In this document: positions 7,165 to 16,041 of the stretch, piece after piece | Layout: every line of letters starts with the position of its first letter | How positions within the stretch are numbered: the stretch's first letter is position 1 | From: a crenarchaeote SCGC AAA261-N23 | GTDB lineage: Archaea; Thermoproteota; Thermoprotei; Gearchaeales; Gearchaeaceae | Reading direction: 5' to 3' | Assembly: GCA_000375685.1 (NCBI GenBank) | Contig: AQVQ01000001.1 | Location: forward strand, 1-43,826 | DNA length: 43,826 nucleotides | Notes under the pieces: model-generated | The model's database searches: none | Seen by the model: the letters and a program-made list of their open reading frames with translations, nothing else | Told to the model about the DNA's origin: nothing | Translations under genes and position numbers: made by a program

Positions 7165-8474
7165 AGAAAACTTCTGCAAATTTTTACGTTAACGAAAAGC
7201 CAACTTTTGGTATAATACTATCGGCGACCATAGGGTCCGTAATTGAATGGTATGATTTGTTTGTATATGGATCGTTAATTGTAATTTTATCCCATGTGTT
7301 TTTTCCTATGACAAATTATTTCATTTCAGTTCTCTCTTCTATAGGTGCTTTTGTTGCAGGCGCTGCAGTTAGACCTTTAGGTGGTTTAATATTTGGAAGT
7401 ATTGGCGATAAATTAGGTAGAAAATACTCGTTCACTTTTACCATAATAATTATGGGATCATGTTCGTTTTTAACGGGCCTTTTACCAACTTATTCTTCAA
7501 TTGGAATAATTGCTCCGATATTGCTTGTAATTTTAAGGATTATACAAGGATTAGCCTTAGGAGGCGAATGGCCTGGTGCATCCATATTTTTAGCAGAAAG
7601 TTCTCCAAAAAACAAAATAGGTTATTGGACAAGCTACGTTCAAGCAAGCGCAACTACTGGGCTATTATTAGCAAGTCTAGCCTCATATTTATCCAACTTG
7701 TTTTTAGGATATGAAGACTTTTTATTATGGGGATGGCGCATTCCCTTTTTATTTTCCTCAATCCTTTTAATAGTTGGAATTGTTTCTAGATTAAGACTTA
7801 GCGAAACTCCTATATTTATAGAATTGATAAGGAGAAAAGAAATTTCAAACAATCCAATAAAAGAGAGTTTGTTGGATAAAAATAATTTAAAATTAATAAT
7901 GATTATTATTTTAATAGCTGGCGGCTCAAGCGTTGTTTGGCATACAGCTCAATACATATCCTCAATTTTCATGCAAAGTTATTTGCATTTGAATTTTTTA
8001 ATTGTGACTGAAATAATGATTTTGTCCTTTGCTTTATCAATTCCATTTTTTATATTCTTTGGCTGGTTATCAGATAAGATTGGTAGATTTATAATCTTAG
8101 CATTAGGTAATTTATTATTTTCGATTATTGTTATACCCGTATATTATTTAATTCCTATTTTTGTAATTCAGAAAAATTACATAGGAATATTTTTCTTAGT
8201 TTTTATTCAAATATTTTTGTCTAGTATGACTTATGGACCATTGGCTGCATTCATGATAGAAATCTTTAAATCAAAAATAAGATATACGTCAATTTCTATT
8301 CCTTATGGTATAGCTACAGGTGATATAGGCGATGGTTCATTACTAATAGTACCGATTCTAGGTTCAATTTTAGGTTCTTTCTATTTGGGATTAATATGGT
8401 CATTTTTGCTACCTCTAATCTCTTTCTTAATCTTGGTTCTATTTAGAAAAAGCTTCGAGATTAAAGAAAATTAA
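7161..8474 (+). CDS. MFS transporter, metabolite:H+ symporter type
   Basis: A 437-residue protein with 12 predicted membrane segments. The opening SATIGSVIEWYDLFVYGSL and the loop FGSIGDKLGRKYSF are the hallmarks of the metabolite:H+ symporter family (ProP, KgtP, ShiA and relatives), which import organic acids, betaines or similar compounds with protons. RIIQGLALGGEWPGASIFLA in helix 5 and GWLSDKIGRF between helices 8 and 9 support this. Substrate cannot be read from the sequence; organic acids are the most frequent in this family. It overlaps the 51-codon ORF upstream and may share its promoter with tfx. Confidence 0.88.
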   Translation: MKKTSANFYVNEKPTFGIILSATIGSVIEWYDLFVYGSLIVILSHVFFPMTNYFISVLSSIGAFVAGAAVRPLGGLIFGSIGDKLGRKYSFTFTIIIMGSCSFLTGLLPTYSSIGIIAPILLVILRIIQGLALGGEWPGASIFLAESSPKNKIGYWTSYVQASATTGLLLASLASYLSNLFLGYEDFLLWGWRIPFLFSSILLIVGIVSRLRLSETPIFIELIRRKEISNNPIKESLLDKNNLKLIMIIILIAGGSSVVWHTAQYISSIFMQSYLHLNFLIVTEIMILSFALSIPFFIFFGWLSDKIGRFIILALGNLLFSIIVIPVYYLIPIFVIQKNYIGIFFLVFIQIFLSSMTYGPLAAFMIEIFKSKIRYTSISIPYGIATGDIGDGSLLIVPILGSILGSFYLGLIWSFLLPLISFLILVLFRKSFEIKEN

Positions 8475-8560
8475 TTTAATTGTTTATAAGAACAAAAATA
8501 TTTAACAATCAGTAGTGCTGAATTCCTCATCATTCTAAAAAGACAAGCTTTTCAATAATT

Positions 8561-8650
8561 CTGACTTCCTCCCCGCCTTGAAAAGTTCGAGAGTTCCCTT
8601 TTCAAAGCGATTCATCGTTCCCCTCAATTGATTCGGAGCTACATCTCGCA
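8561..8650 (-). mobile_element. IS200/IS605-derived element, right-end remnant (copy B)
   Basis: About 90 bases that match only the right end of the 345-base family: CTGA (TCAG on the element strand) at 8561-8564, then the C-rich arm, TTCCCTTTT, and TTGATTCGGAGCTACATCTC followed by GCAT, where similarity stops. The rest of the element is lost. It lies in the 190-base gap between the convergent MFS and moaC-moaB genes; the stop codon of moaC-moaB is 15 bases past it. Confidence 0.65.
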
Positions 8651-8664
8651 TGTAAAGTCTTGCT

Positions 8665-9576
8665 TTAATGTCCTCCTCCTTCTATCATCTTAAATGCATG
8701 AAATATTGCTGGAAAAAGAGAATCCATATATTCTTTTGCTGCTCTTGGGCTTCCGGGAATATTTATTATTAAGGTACTTCCTCTAACCCCAGCAACGGCT
8801 CTCGATAACATTGCTAATGGAATCCTTCTTTGACCGTAATTTCTTGCGGCATCTATTATCCCTTCAACTTCCCTTTCTATTACATTTTTTGTTGCTTCAG
8901 GGGTTACATCTCTTGGTCCTAATCCTGTGCCTCCTGTTGTAAGAACTAAATCAACCTTAAGCTCATCTGAAAGCCTTATCAATTCTTTTTCAATTTTCTC
9001 TCTTTCATCTGGAAGAATTTTATAAGAAACGATTTCAACGTTCCATTTCTTTAATTCGCTTTCTATCGTCCTTCCTGATTTATCTTCTCTTGTTCCTGCA
9101 GATACAGAATCACTAATTACTACAATGCCGGCTTTAATAGGTCTATCCAATTCTATTTTAAAGTCGCTTTTTCCTCCTTTTTTGTAAATTAGTTTAATTT
9201 CCCTTATAACTATGTTTTCATCTATAGGCTTGAGCATATCATAAACAGCTAAAGAAGCAATTGCTACTGCTGTTAGAGCCTCCATTTCTACACCTGTCTT
9301 CCAAACAGATTTAACAATTGATTTTAATATTATTTCATTTTCTTCAAGTTCATAATCAACTGATACATAATCAACAGGGATATTATGACATAAAGGAATT
9401 ATCTCTCCTGTCCTTTTTGCTGCCATGATTCCAGCAGTCCTAGCTACGGAAAGCACATCCCCTTTAGGAACTTTACCAGTCTTTATCGCTTCAATACTTT
9501 CCTTTGATACTAAAATCCTTGCCTGAGCGCTAGCCTCCCTTAAGGTATCATACTTCCAACTTACATCAAACATCAT
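8665..9576 (-). CDS. moaCB: Bifunctional MoaC-MoaB molybdenum cofactor protein
   Basis: A 303-residue fusion. Residues 1 to about 145 are MoaC, cyclic pyranopterin monophosphate synthase (VPKGDVLSVARTAGIMAAKR, IIPLCHNIPVDYVSVDYEL, GVEMEALTAVAIASLAVYDM followed by LK, keeping the catalytic Asp and Lys). Residues from about 147 are MoaB/MogA, which adenylylates molybdopterin (IVVISDSVSAGTREDKSG, TTGGTGLGPRDVTPEAT, IPGSPRAAKEYMDS). So one protein covers an early step and the step before MoeA. The ATG at 9576 is preferred over TTG 9579. It is the last gene of the fdh-DUF1641-moaE-moaCB series, 64 bases after moaE. Such fusions are known in other prokaryotes. Confidence 0.92.
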   Translation of the reverse strand: MMFDVSWKYDTLREASAQARILVSKESIEAIKTGKVPKGDVLSVARTAGIMAAKRTGEIIPLCHNIPVDYVSVDYELEENEIILKSIVKSVWKTGVEMEALTAVAIASLAVYDMLKPIDENIVIREIKLIYKKGGKSDFKIELDRPIKAGIVVISDSVSAGTREDKSGRTIESELKKWNVEIVSYKILPDEREKIEKELIRLSDELKVDLVLTTGGTGLGPRDVTPEATKNVIEREVEGIIDAARNYGQRRIPLAMLSRAVAGVRGSTLIINIPGSPRAAKEYMDSLFPAIFHAFKMIEGGGH

Positions 9577-9640
9577 CAACTAATTAATAAAAGACTAAAT
9601 AGTTATTTGTTAAGAAGAGTTTAAAGAAAAATTAAAAACA

Positions 9641-10084
9641 TTAAGCTCCTTCAATCCATAGAGCACTCATGTCTTCATACACTTCTTTTTTGAAGAGGGC
9701 TGGTTCTCTTTTATATCTTTCAACAGCTTCCTTCAATCCATCAATTGCTTCCTCTCTATGCTTTGCAGAAACTGCAACAATAACCAAAGGTTCTCCAACC
9801 TCAAACTTACCTATGAAATGCCAAATATAAATTTCATTCAAAGAATATTTTCTCTTTATTTCCTCACATATTTTTAAAATCGCATTATTTGCATGTTCAA
9901 CGTAGCTTTCCATTTCTATGTATTTTACGTTAATTTCCTTTTTACCAGTTTTCCTCGCAATTCCTATGAAAAATAATGTAGCTCCGCTTTCTCCATTACT
10001 GCACAAGCTTAAGAAATTTCTAATAAGATCTAATGCGCCTATTGAATTTTTATCGTATACGCCAGGCTTAGGCAAAGATACCAT
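9641..10084 (-). CDS. moaE: Molybdopterin synthase large subunit MoaE
   Basis: MoaE is the catalytic half of molybdopterin synthase and works with thiocarboxylated MoaD. The 147-residue protein has ATLFFIGIARKTGKKEINV (the G.VR region), YIEMESYVEHANNAILKICE, IWHFIGKFEVGEPLVIVAVS, and the active-site stretch YKREPALFKKEVYED with its conserved lysines. The length and order are normal. It follows the DUF1641 gene by 25 bases on the same strand, inside the formate-dehydrogenase-like operon, while its partner moaD is about 6 kb away. Confidence 0.92.
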   Translation of the reverse strand: MVSLPKPGVYDKNSIGALDLIRNFLSLCSNGESGATLFFIGIARKTGKKEINVKYIEMESYVEHANNAILKICEEIKRKYSLNEIYIWHFIGKFEVGEPLVIVAVSAKHREEAIDGLKEAVERYKREPALFKKEVYEDMSALWIEGA

Positions 10085-10109
10085 GTTTTTTATTTATTTA
10101 ACGAAATAA

Positions 10110-10520
10110 TTATTCTTCTTTCAGTTTTTCGCCCATACTCTTTAAAATCGATAAAATTAGCCTTATGCTTCTGTTTATATCAGGATCTCTTAAAGCCCTC
10201 AATAAACCTACTACACCTATCTTATTTTCTTTTTCAATTTCTTCGTATCCCTTATTTATTCCGTATGCTAAGGCTTTAAGAATCTTTTTGAATTTTTCAA
10301 ATTCTACATTCTTTGAAAATCCTACAACAAGCAGCAAATTCTGGACTATGTTTGTGTTTTCAGGCCTATTAATCCAAGATAGAAATGCATCTAGAATTTC
10401 ATCTGATTTTTCCAAGAAAGAATTTAAAAACTTTATTGCATTCTTATTCTGAAGATTCTTTAAAAGTTTTATTATTTCATTAAGGGATTCATCACTAATT
10501 TCCTCTTCTTTAAGCATCAT
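10110..10520 (-). CDS. DUF1641 protein, partner of FdhF-like enzyme (YjgD type)
   Basis: A 136-residue, mostly helical soluble protein that ends with the diagnostic DUF1641 block GLLRALRDPDINRSIRLILS followed by ILKSMGE. In Bacillus the families YjgD and YrhD sit next to the formate-dehydrogenase-like YjgC and YrhE, and the same pairing is seen here with one base between the genes. A role as a small subunit or as an assembly or membrane-docking factor is likely but not established. Start: ATG at 10520, with a second ATG directly after it. Confidence 0.85.
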   Translation of the reverse strand: MMLKEEEISDESLNEIIKLLKNLQNKNAIKFLNSFLEKSDEILDAFLSWINRPENTNIVQNLLLVVGFSKNVEFEKFKKILKALAYGINKGYEEIEKENKIGVVGLLRALRDPDINRSIRLILSILKSMGEKLKEE

Positions 10521-10521
10521 T

Positions 10522-13446
10522 TTAATTTAACCTCTCTGCAATTGGAGAATATTCAGGTCTCTTCCACTTTTCTTCTACCTTTATCCCAATTTGGGATACT
10601 CCTTTATAGCGTCTTGGATTTATTAAAGGCAATGGTTCTATTCCCTTTCCTTCTTCTATTTTTTCTATCCTTACAGGAAGTTCTTTATATGCAGGTGTTT
10701 TTACAACCGGATCTCTTACATTTGTTGTTAAAGTGTTTATGGTTTCTTCCAAATTGTTGTGTATAGCAAGGAAAAGAGTATTTCCTTGAACTCTATTCGT
10801 TATAACGACTCTTGCCTTTATTGATCCTACAGGAGAAACTACTCTTACTAAATCTCCTTCATTTAACCCTCTTTCTTTTGCTAACTCAGGTGAGACTTCT
10901 AGAAAAACGTTAGGCACTTTTTCTTTAATACCAGCTGTTCTATAACTTACGTTTCCCCAATGGAAATGCTCAAGCATTCTTCCATTATCCAAATATAAGT
11001 CAAATTGCCCATTTGTTTCCAATGGTTCAATATATTTAGGAGGATAAAATCTAGCCTTACCGTCTGGAAAGTTAAATCTATCTTTATACAAATAAGGAGT
11101 GTCTGTTCCATCAGGAGCAACAGGCCAGAGCAGGCTTCTATAGCCTTCCAATCTCTGATAATTAACTCCAGCAAATACAGGACAAAGCCTTGCTACTTCG
11201 TCCATTATTTCTGAGGGATGTTTATAATTCCAATTTGCACCCAAACCATTAGCAATATCTTGGTATATTTGCCATTCAGGTCTGCATTCTCCAGGAGGAT
11301 CAAGAGCTTTATAGAGTCTTTGTATCCTTCTTTCTGTATTAACAAACGTTCCATCTTTCTCTACAGAAGCTGCTGCAGGTAAAACAACATGGGCTAAAGA
11401 AGCTGTTTGGGTCATGAATATCTCTGTAACAACCAATAATTCAAGCTGTTGCAAAGCCTTTGTTGTTCTTTGTCTATTTGAATCAGCTAATACTTTGTCC
11501 TCTCCAAATATAAGTAGTGCCTTTAACTTCCCTTCGAAAATCGCATCAATCATCTCTGTACTTGTTAAGCCAGGCTTTGTAGGAAGCTTTACTTTCCATC
11601 CTTCTTCATACCTCTTTCTCACTTCAGGATCATCAACTTTTTCATAACCTGGCATGTACATTGGTAAAGCACCAAAATCACTTGCTCCTTGAACATTTGC
11701 ATGGCCTCTCAAAGGATAAGCGCCACAAGAAGGCCTTCCATAGTTTCCTGTTAACAATAATAAGTTTGAAATTGCTGTTGAGGTTTCACTACCAGATTGA
11801 TGTTGTGTTATACCCATTGCATAGCATATGCAGGTATTTCTCGCTTCATGTATCATTTCAGCCATCTTTATTATATCTTCCTTTTTAACACCTGTTTTTT
11901 TCTCAGCATAATCTAAGGTAAACTTCTCAAGATATTTTTTGAATTCTTCAAATCCTACTGTTCTTTCTTGAATGAACTTCTTATCCTCCCATCCCTTATC
12001 TATAATATACTTAGAAACAGCATTGAGTAAAATTAAATCGGTGCCAGGATTAACCTTTATAAACAAGTCTGCTCTTTCAGCCATTTCATGTTTCTTAACA
12101 TCAACTACGATTAACTTTTGTCCTCTTAGCTTCTTTGCCCTTTTTATTTTTCCGGCCAATACGGGATGAGATTCAGCAGTATTAGAGCCCATTGTAATAA
12201 CCAAGTCAGCATTGTAAATATCCTGCATTGTTCCTGCATCAGCACCGATTCCTACTGTTCTAAATAAGCCCGTAGTTGCAGGAGCTTGGCAATATCTTGC
12301 ACAATTATCAACGTTGTTAGTTCCTATTACAGCTCTTGCTAATTTTTGCGCAAGATATGCTTCTTCATTCGTTCCTGTACAGTTTGCGATTATTCCAATT
12401 GCATCAGGCCCATATTTTTCCTTTATCTCTTTAAGCTTATTTATTATAAGATTTAATGCTTCTTGCCATGTAGCTTCTCTGAATTTTCCATTTTCCTTTA
12501 TTAAAGGCTTTTTCAATCTATCAGGATCGTTTACAAAATCCCAACCAAACTTACCCTTTATGCATGTGGCCAATCCATTTGCTGGAGAATTTGGTGAAGG
12601 TTGAACTTTAATTATTTTGTTGTCTTTTGTCCAAACTTCAAAGCTACAACCAACTCCACAGAACATGCAAACAGTTTTTGTTCTTTTTACAAGAGTTCTA
12701 AGCTTTGCATCTATTTCACTAATTTCTAGAATGGGTTGGAAAGTATCAATACTCTTTTCTATTTGCTTTGTTATCTGTATCAAGCCTTGCTTAATTTTGG
12801 GATTAAGACCTGTAAAGTATCCCATTTCTCCAAGGACTTTCTTTTCCATCAATGCGTTAACAGGACAAACAGTTACGCATGTTCCACAGGAGACACATGA
12901 GGATTGATTGATTGGTGCCCCTCTATCCCAAACTACTCTCGGTGGATTTAGATTCCAATCTATATGAATTACCTCGTTAACAACTAAGTCTTGGCAAGCT
13001 TCAACACATCTTCCACAAAGTATACATTGATTTGGATCATATATATAAAAAGGATTTGAATCATCTATCGGATAGTTTTTACTTTTATAATCTTGATGCT
13101 CTATTCCTAGATGCAAAACCCAATATCTTAAATAACAATATGAACTTTTGTCACATAAAGTACAATATAAATAATGATCTCTTAATATTCTGTCAAATGC
13201 CTTTTTCCTTGCTTCATAAACTCTCTTTGATGAGATTGATATTTTCATTCCCTCTCCTATTTTTGTTGAACACGCTCTTACTAGATGACCATTTGCCTCT
13301 ACAATACATGTTTCACATGATTCAAGAACATCAAGACCTGGTTGATAACAAATAAAAGGAATATGTATATTATTTCTCAGTAAAAACGTTAAGATTGTTT
13401 CGTTAGGAATAGCTTCTAAAATCTTATCCTCTACAACAACCTTCAC
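10522..13446 (-). CDS. fdhF: Formate-dehydrogenase-like molybdopterin oxidoreductase with N-terminal Fe-S domains
   Basis: A 974-residue enzyme of the DMSO reductase superfamily. In order: a [2Fe-2S] domain (C33, C44, C47, C59), a His-Cys3 cluster site (H91, C95, C98, C104), two [4Fe-4S] sites (C141/144/147/151 and C184/187/190/194), the catalytic-subunit cluster (C260, C263, C267, C295 followed by Lys297), then the bis-pterin domains. The metal ligand is Cys386 in NCARYCQAPATTG; no selenocysteine. Typical formate dehydrogenases have Cys/Sec-His at this place, here it is Cys-Gln. The PLRG motif with its Arg is kept (YPLRGHANVQGASDFGA). It belongs to the YjgC/YrhE branch. Start is a GTG at 13446, 25 bases from a TATA-like AAATATTTAAAT at 13465-13476. 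It is probably cytoplasmic, as no Tat signal is seen. Confidence 0.88.
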   Translation of the reverse strand: MKVVVEDKILEAIPNETILTFLLRNNIHIPFICYQPGLDVLESCETCIVEANGHLVRACSTKIGEGMKISISSKRVYEARKKAFDRILRDHYLYCTLCDKSSYCYLRYWVLHLGIEHQDYKSKNYPIDDSNPFYIYDPNQCILCGRCVEACQDLVVNEVIHIDWNLNPPRVVWDRGAPINQSSCVSCGTCVTVCPVNALMEKKVLGEMGYFTGLNPKIKQGLIQITKQIEKSIDTFQPILEISEIDAKLRTLVKRTKTVCMFCGVGCSFEVWTKDNKIIKVQPSPNSPANGLATCIKGKFGWDFVNDPDRLKKPLIKENGKFREATWQEALNLIINKLKEIKEKYGPDAIGIIANCTGTNEEAYLAQKLARAVIGTNNVDNCARYCQAPATTGLFRTVGIGADAGTMQDIYNADLVITMGSNTAESHPVLAGKIKRAKKLRGQKLIVVDVKKHEMAERADLFIKVNPGTDLILLNAVSKYIIDKGWEDKKFIQERTVGFEEFKKYLEKFTLDYAEKKTGVKKEDIIKMAEMIHEARNTCICYAMGITQHQSGSETSTAISNLLLLTGNYGRPSCGAYPLRGHANVQGASDFGALPMYMPGYEKVDDPEVRKRYEEGWKVKLPTKPGLTSTEMIDAIFEGKLKALLIFGEDKVLADSNRQRTTKALQQLELLVVTEIFMTQTASLAHVVLPAAASVEKDGTFVNTERRIQRLYKALDPPGECRPEWQIYQDIANGLGANWNYKHPSEIMDEVARLCPVFAGVNYQRLEGYRSLLWPVAPDGTDTPYLYKDRFNFPDGKARFYPPKYIEPLETNGQFDLYLDNGRMLEHFHWGNVSYRTAGIKEKVPNVFLEVSPELAKERGLNEGDLVRVVSPVGSIKARVVITNRVQGNTLFLAIHNNLEETINTLTTNVRDPVVKTPAYKELPVRIEKIEEGKGIEPLPLINPRRYKGVSQIGIKVEEKWKRPEYSPIAERLN

Positions 13447-13464
13447 ATGGGAAAAATTCCTATT

Positions 13465-13476
13465 AAATATTTAAAT
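13465..13476 (-). promoter_or_regulatory. TATA box of the fdhF-DUF1641-moaE-moaCB operon
   Basis: AAATATTTAAAT centred about 25 bases before the GTG at 13446, the distance expected for a leaderless transcript. No Shine-Dalgarno-like sequence lies before the GTG, which agrees with this. Between this box and element copy C (13542) no further structure is seen. Confidence 0.5.
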
Positions 13477-13541
13477 CTATTTTTTAACGCTTTTAAATAC
13501 GATTTTTTGCAATTTTCGATTTAGAAATATTCTTATTTTTA

Positions 13542-13883
13542 TTGACCTACTCACTGCCCTAGAAAGTTGAGTGTTTTCTTCTAGAGAAGTTCACAGGTTT
13601 CCAGTATTGATTCGTAGCTACATATCTCATTTGCTGGCAGTTGGAAGAATCAGAGCTTTTCTCATACCATTTGGTCTTAAAAAGGAACCTTCATTAAAAG
13701 GGCAGCTATCCCTCAATCTGGATTCCATTAAGAATCCTTCATATAATAGTTGCCATGCTGATTGCTCCTCCTAAGCTTGATCAAGCTTAGGAGGAGAGTT
13801 GCTGAATTTCCTAAGAGAAATTTAAATTTTAATTATTTAATTCTATTCATCCCCGCCATAAAAGGTCGAGGCTTTGAATTGAT
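13542..13883 (-). mobile_element. IS200/IS605-derived non-autonomous element, copy C
   Basis: A 342-base element on the minus strand. Its right end starts with TTGA at 13542-13545, which is TCAA on the element strand, exactly the IS608 right cleavage tetranucleotide. Its left end is followed by GTAA at 13884-13887 (TTAC on the element strand). The internal hairpin present in other copies is here a perfect 32-base palindrome (13765-13796, arms around TTGATCAA). The CAGTA...TTGCTG segment and the GGATTCCATTAAGAATCC palindrome are recognisable. It fills most of the gap between fdhF and the metallophosphoesterase gene. No reading frame for a transposase. Confidence 0.75.
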
Positions 13884-13919
13884 GTAAAACCTCAACACAA
13901 TCCTATTTAAGAACAAATT

Positions 13920-14585
13920 TTAAATCGATTTCAATACTACTGTTGGTTTTTCTTCCAACTTTATTTCCGCAAAAAACCCATCCTTCAATGGACCTGGATT
14001 AACTATTATTGTTTCATTTATTTGGTCTACTGACCTTGCTTCATGAACATGTCCGGAAATTACTAATATTGGTTTTACTTCTTCAATGTATTTTCTTAGG
14101 ATTTTACTTCCAACATGAATACCGCTTTTTGTAAGATCCAATTTTGTATTATAAGGAGGATTGTGGGAAACTATTAACAATCCCTTGTAACTTTCTTTTG
14201 ATATTCTTTTATAGACTTCTTTAATAATTCTTTCCACATCTTCCTCAGTGATTTCAAAAGGGGTATTAAAAGGAGTTTTTAATGAACCACCTATACCGAT
14301 TATTGCATAACCTAAGAATAAAACATAATTGCTATGCAAGTTACGTCTTAATTGATTTTCATTAAATTTGTTAACGTAATCACAATTTCCTGGAACATAA
14401 TAGTATGGCTTTTTAGTTTCTTCCAACAAACTTATGACTGAAGAGATTTCCTTCTCGTCTCCAAAGTTTGTTAAGTCCCCTGCTATTAAAATCAGATCGC
14501 ATGTTGAAAATGATTCGGATTTAAGTATGTTGTTTAAGTTTTTAACATTGCCATGTATATCCGTTAATGCGATTATGTTAACCAT
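13920..14585 (-). CDS. Calcineurin-like metallophosphoesterase
   Basis: A 221-residue protein with the complete set of metal-binding motifs: TDIHG (residues 8-12), AGDLTNFGD, PGNCDYVN (the GN[HC]D motif with Cys), VSHNPPY and SGHVHEAR. Such proteins hydrolyse phosphomono- or diesters with two metal ions. It resembles the archaeal group of predicted phosphoesterases related to the Icc family (COG2129). The substrate is unknown. It starts at ATG 14585 and is divergent from the AAA-associated protein gene, with 150 bases in between. Confidence 0.85.
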   Translation of the reverse strand: MVNIIALTDIHGNVKNLNNILKSESFSTCDLILIAGDLTNFGDEKEISSVISLLEETKKPYYYVPGNCDYVNKFNENQLRRNLHSNYVLFLGYAIIGIGGSLKTPFNTPFEITEEDVERIIKEVYKRISKESYKGLLIVSHNPPYNTKLDLTKSGIHVGSKILRKYIEEVKPILVISGHVHEARSVDQINETIIVNPGPLKDGFFAEIKLEEKPTVVLKSI

Positions 14586-14735
14586 CTAACGAATAATTTT
14601 TATTTTTCAAATAATAAATTTTATTTGTTGATTTAATGATAGAGGTCCAAAGCTCTGAAAAGATGATGAGACACTTAAATGATAAATTAATAAGTTCAAT
14701 GTTGCATAATATATTGAGGTATTTTTAATTCATAA

Positions 14736-15275
14736 ATGGAAAAGAAGATTGAAGATTCGGTGAACAAGAAAAGTAAATTCTTTCCACTAGGAATTAAGAT
14801 AGAAAGCATATTAGGATTGATCAAAGCTTTGAACGATGTTTTTAATAAACATGCTGACGTGTTTGCTCTGGCAAATCATTTTGACCTTGAAGCAGATGAC
14901 CTTCTACCTTTATTAGATGTAATAGAATTACTTGGATTTGCGGTAATTCATGGAGGTGATGTAATTTTGACTCCAGAAGGGGAAAAATTCTTAAAATCAT
15001 CAATGGCTTTAAAAAAGCAAATTTTGAGAGAAAAGTTAAGGGAATTTGAACCTTTTAAATCGACAATTTCAATATTAAAAAATTCTAAAGAAGTAAAGCC
15101 TGAAGATATTGCAAAGGAATTAGAAAAGCTTGGTTACAGTGAGGTTAATGAATATGGTTTTATAGAAAAGCTAACTCAAACAATTCTTGAATGGGGAGTT
15201 TACGCAGGACTTCTAATATATTCAAGTGAAAACCAAGCTTTTAAATTGAATAAAAAGAATATTAAGCTCAGCTAA
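14736..15275 (+). CDS. AAA-associated domain protein linked to the anion ABC transporter
   Basis: A 179-residue soluble protein. It has a winged-helix-like first part (FALANHFDLEADDLLPLLDV, then IELLGFAVIHGGDVILTPEG) and a second helical part. This matches the C-terminal AAA-associated domain (PF09821 type) that in many genomes is fused to, or encoded beside, the ATPase of nitrate/sulfonate/taurine-type ABC transporters. Here it is a separate gene on the opposite strand, converging on the ATPase gene with an 8-base overlap (15268-15275). A regulatory role on the transporter is likely from family context only. Confidence 0.8.
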   Translation: MEKKIEDSVNKKSKFFPLGIKIESILGLIKALNDVFNKHADVFALANHFDLEADDLLPLLDVIELLGFAVIHGGDVILTPEGEKFLKSSMALKKQILREKLREFEPFKSTISILKNSKEVKPEDIAKELEKLGYSEVNEYGFIEKLTQTILEWGVYAGLLIYSSENQAFKLNKKNIKLS

Positions 15276-16041
15276 GGTATTCATAAATTGTATCGACATA
15301 GCTTGTAAACTTAGGTAGTCTCATACTTCTTGGTCTAGGCATGTCTATTATTATTTCCTTGACTATAGTAGCAGGCCTCTTTGACAAAATTATAACTCTA
15401 TCTGCTAACTCAACTATCTCTTCTATATTATGGCTAACAAGGATTACAGACTTCAAAGAAACATTTGGATTGAATAGCATGCTTAAAATTTCAGATCTAA
15501 GGTTGCTCGCTGTTAATTGATCAAGATTAGAAAATGGTTCATCCATCAACAAAATTTCAGGATCCGTCATTAAAGCTCTTGCAATTGCAACTCTTTGCCT
15601 CATTCCTCCGCTCAATTCTCTAGGATATGAATTTTCGAAACCAGCCAAACCTACCAATTCGAGTAATTTTAAAGCTTTTTCCCTCCTTTTTTCTTTATCT
15701 TTAATCAAATTTAAAGCTGGAAGTTCAACATTCTCTAAAGCTGTTAGCCAAGGTAAAAGAGCAAACTGCTGGAAGACCATGGTAATCTTAAGTGTTGGTC
15801 CTGTTAAAGGCTTATCTTTTAATATTATCTGACCTTCAGTAGGCTTTATCAAACCAGCTATCAATCTTAACAAAGTACTTTTTCCACAACCACTCGGACC
15901 TGTTATCGCTAAAAATTCTCCCTCATATACATCAAAACTCAATCCTGAAATTATTTCAAATTTAGATGATTTGCTTGGTATAGAAAAATGTAAATTTTTA
16001 ATAGTCAAAATAGGTTTTCTTAATTTTACTTCATTGCTCAT
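15268..16041 (-). CDS. ABC transporter ATPase, nitrate/sulfonate/taurine (NitT/TauT) type
   Basis: A 257-residue ATPase with Walker A GPSGCGKSTLLRLIAGL, Q-loop MVFQQFALLPWLTA, signature LSGGMRQRVAIARAL, Walker B EILLMDEPFSNLDQ and the switch His in VSHNIEE. The LPWLTALENVELP segment is typical of the SsuB/TauB/NrtD group. It overlaps the permease stop by four bases (ATGA at 16038), so the two are co-translated. The substrate (an anion such as sulfonate, nitrate or cyanate) cannot be read from the sequence. No solute-binding protein is encoded nearby. Confidence 0.9.
   Translation of the reverse strand: MSNEVKLRKPILTIKNLHFSIPSKSSKFEIISGLSFDVYEGEFLAITGPSGCGKSTLLRLIAGLIKPTEGQIILKDKPLTGPTLKITMVFQQFALLPWLTALENVELPALNLIKDKEKRREKALKLLELVGLAGFENSYPRELSGGMRQRVAIARALMTDPEILLMDEPFSNLDQLTASNLRSEILSMLFNPNVSLKSVILVSHNIEEIVELADRVIILSKRPATIVKEIIIDMPRPRSMRLPKFTSYVDTIYEYLS

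Noticed and set aside
8561..8650. Transcription terminator hairpin between the convergent MFS and moaC-moaB genes
   Set aside because: The inverted repeat there belongs to the right end of the IS200/IS605-type family, as comparison with the other copies shows.
11414..13355. Several plus-strand open frames opposite fdhF
   Set aside because: They lie antisense to a well-supported enzyme, have no ribosome-binding or promoter context and resemble no family.
10522..13446. Selenocysteine-containing formate dehydrogenase
   Set aside because: The metal ligand is encoded as Cys (position 386) and there is no in-frame TGA in the gene.
14635..14690. Possible C/D box small RNA in the gap between the metallophosphoesterase and AAA-associated genes (ATGATAG, CTGA, ATGATGA in the right order)
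   Set aside because: The first C box departs from the consensus at two positions and there is no CTGA D box at the proper distance after the second C box. The region is also the promoter of both flanking genes.
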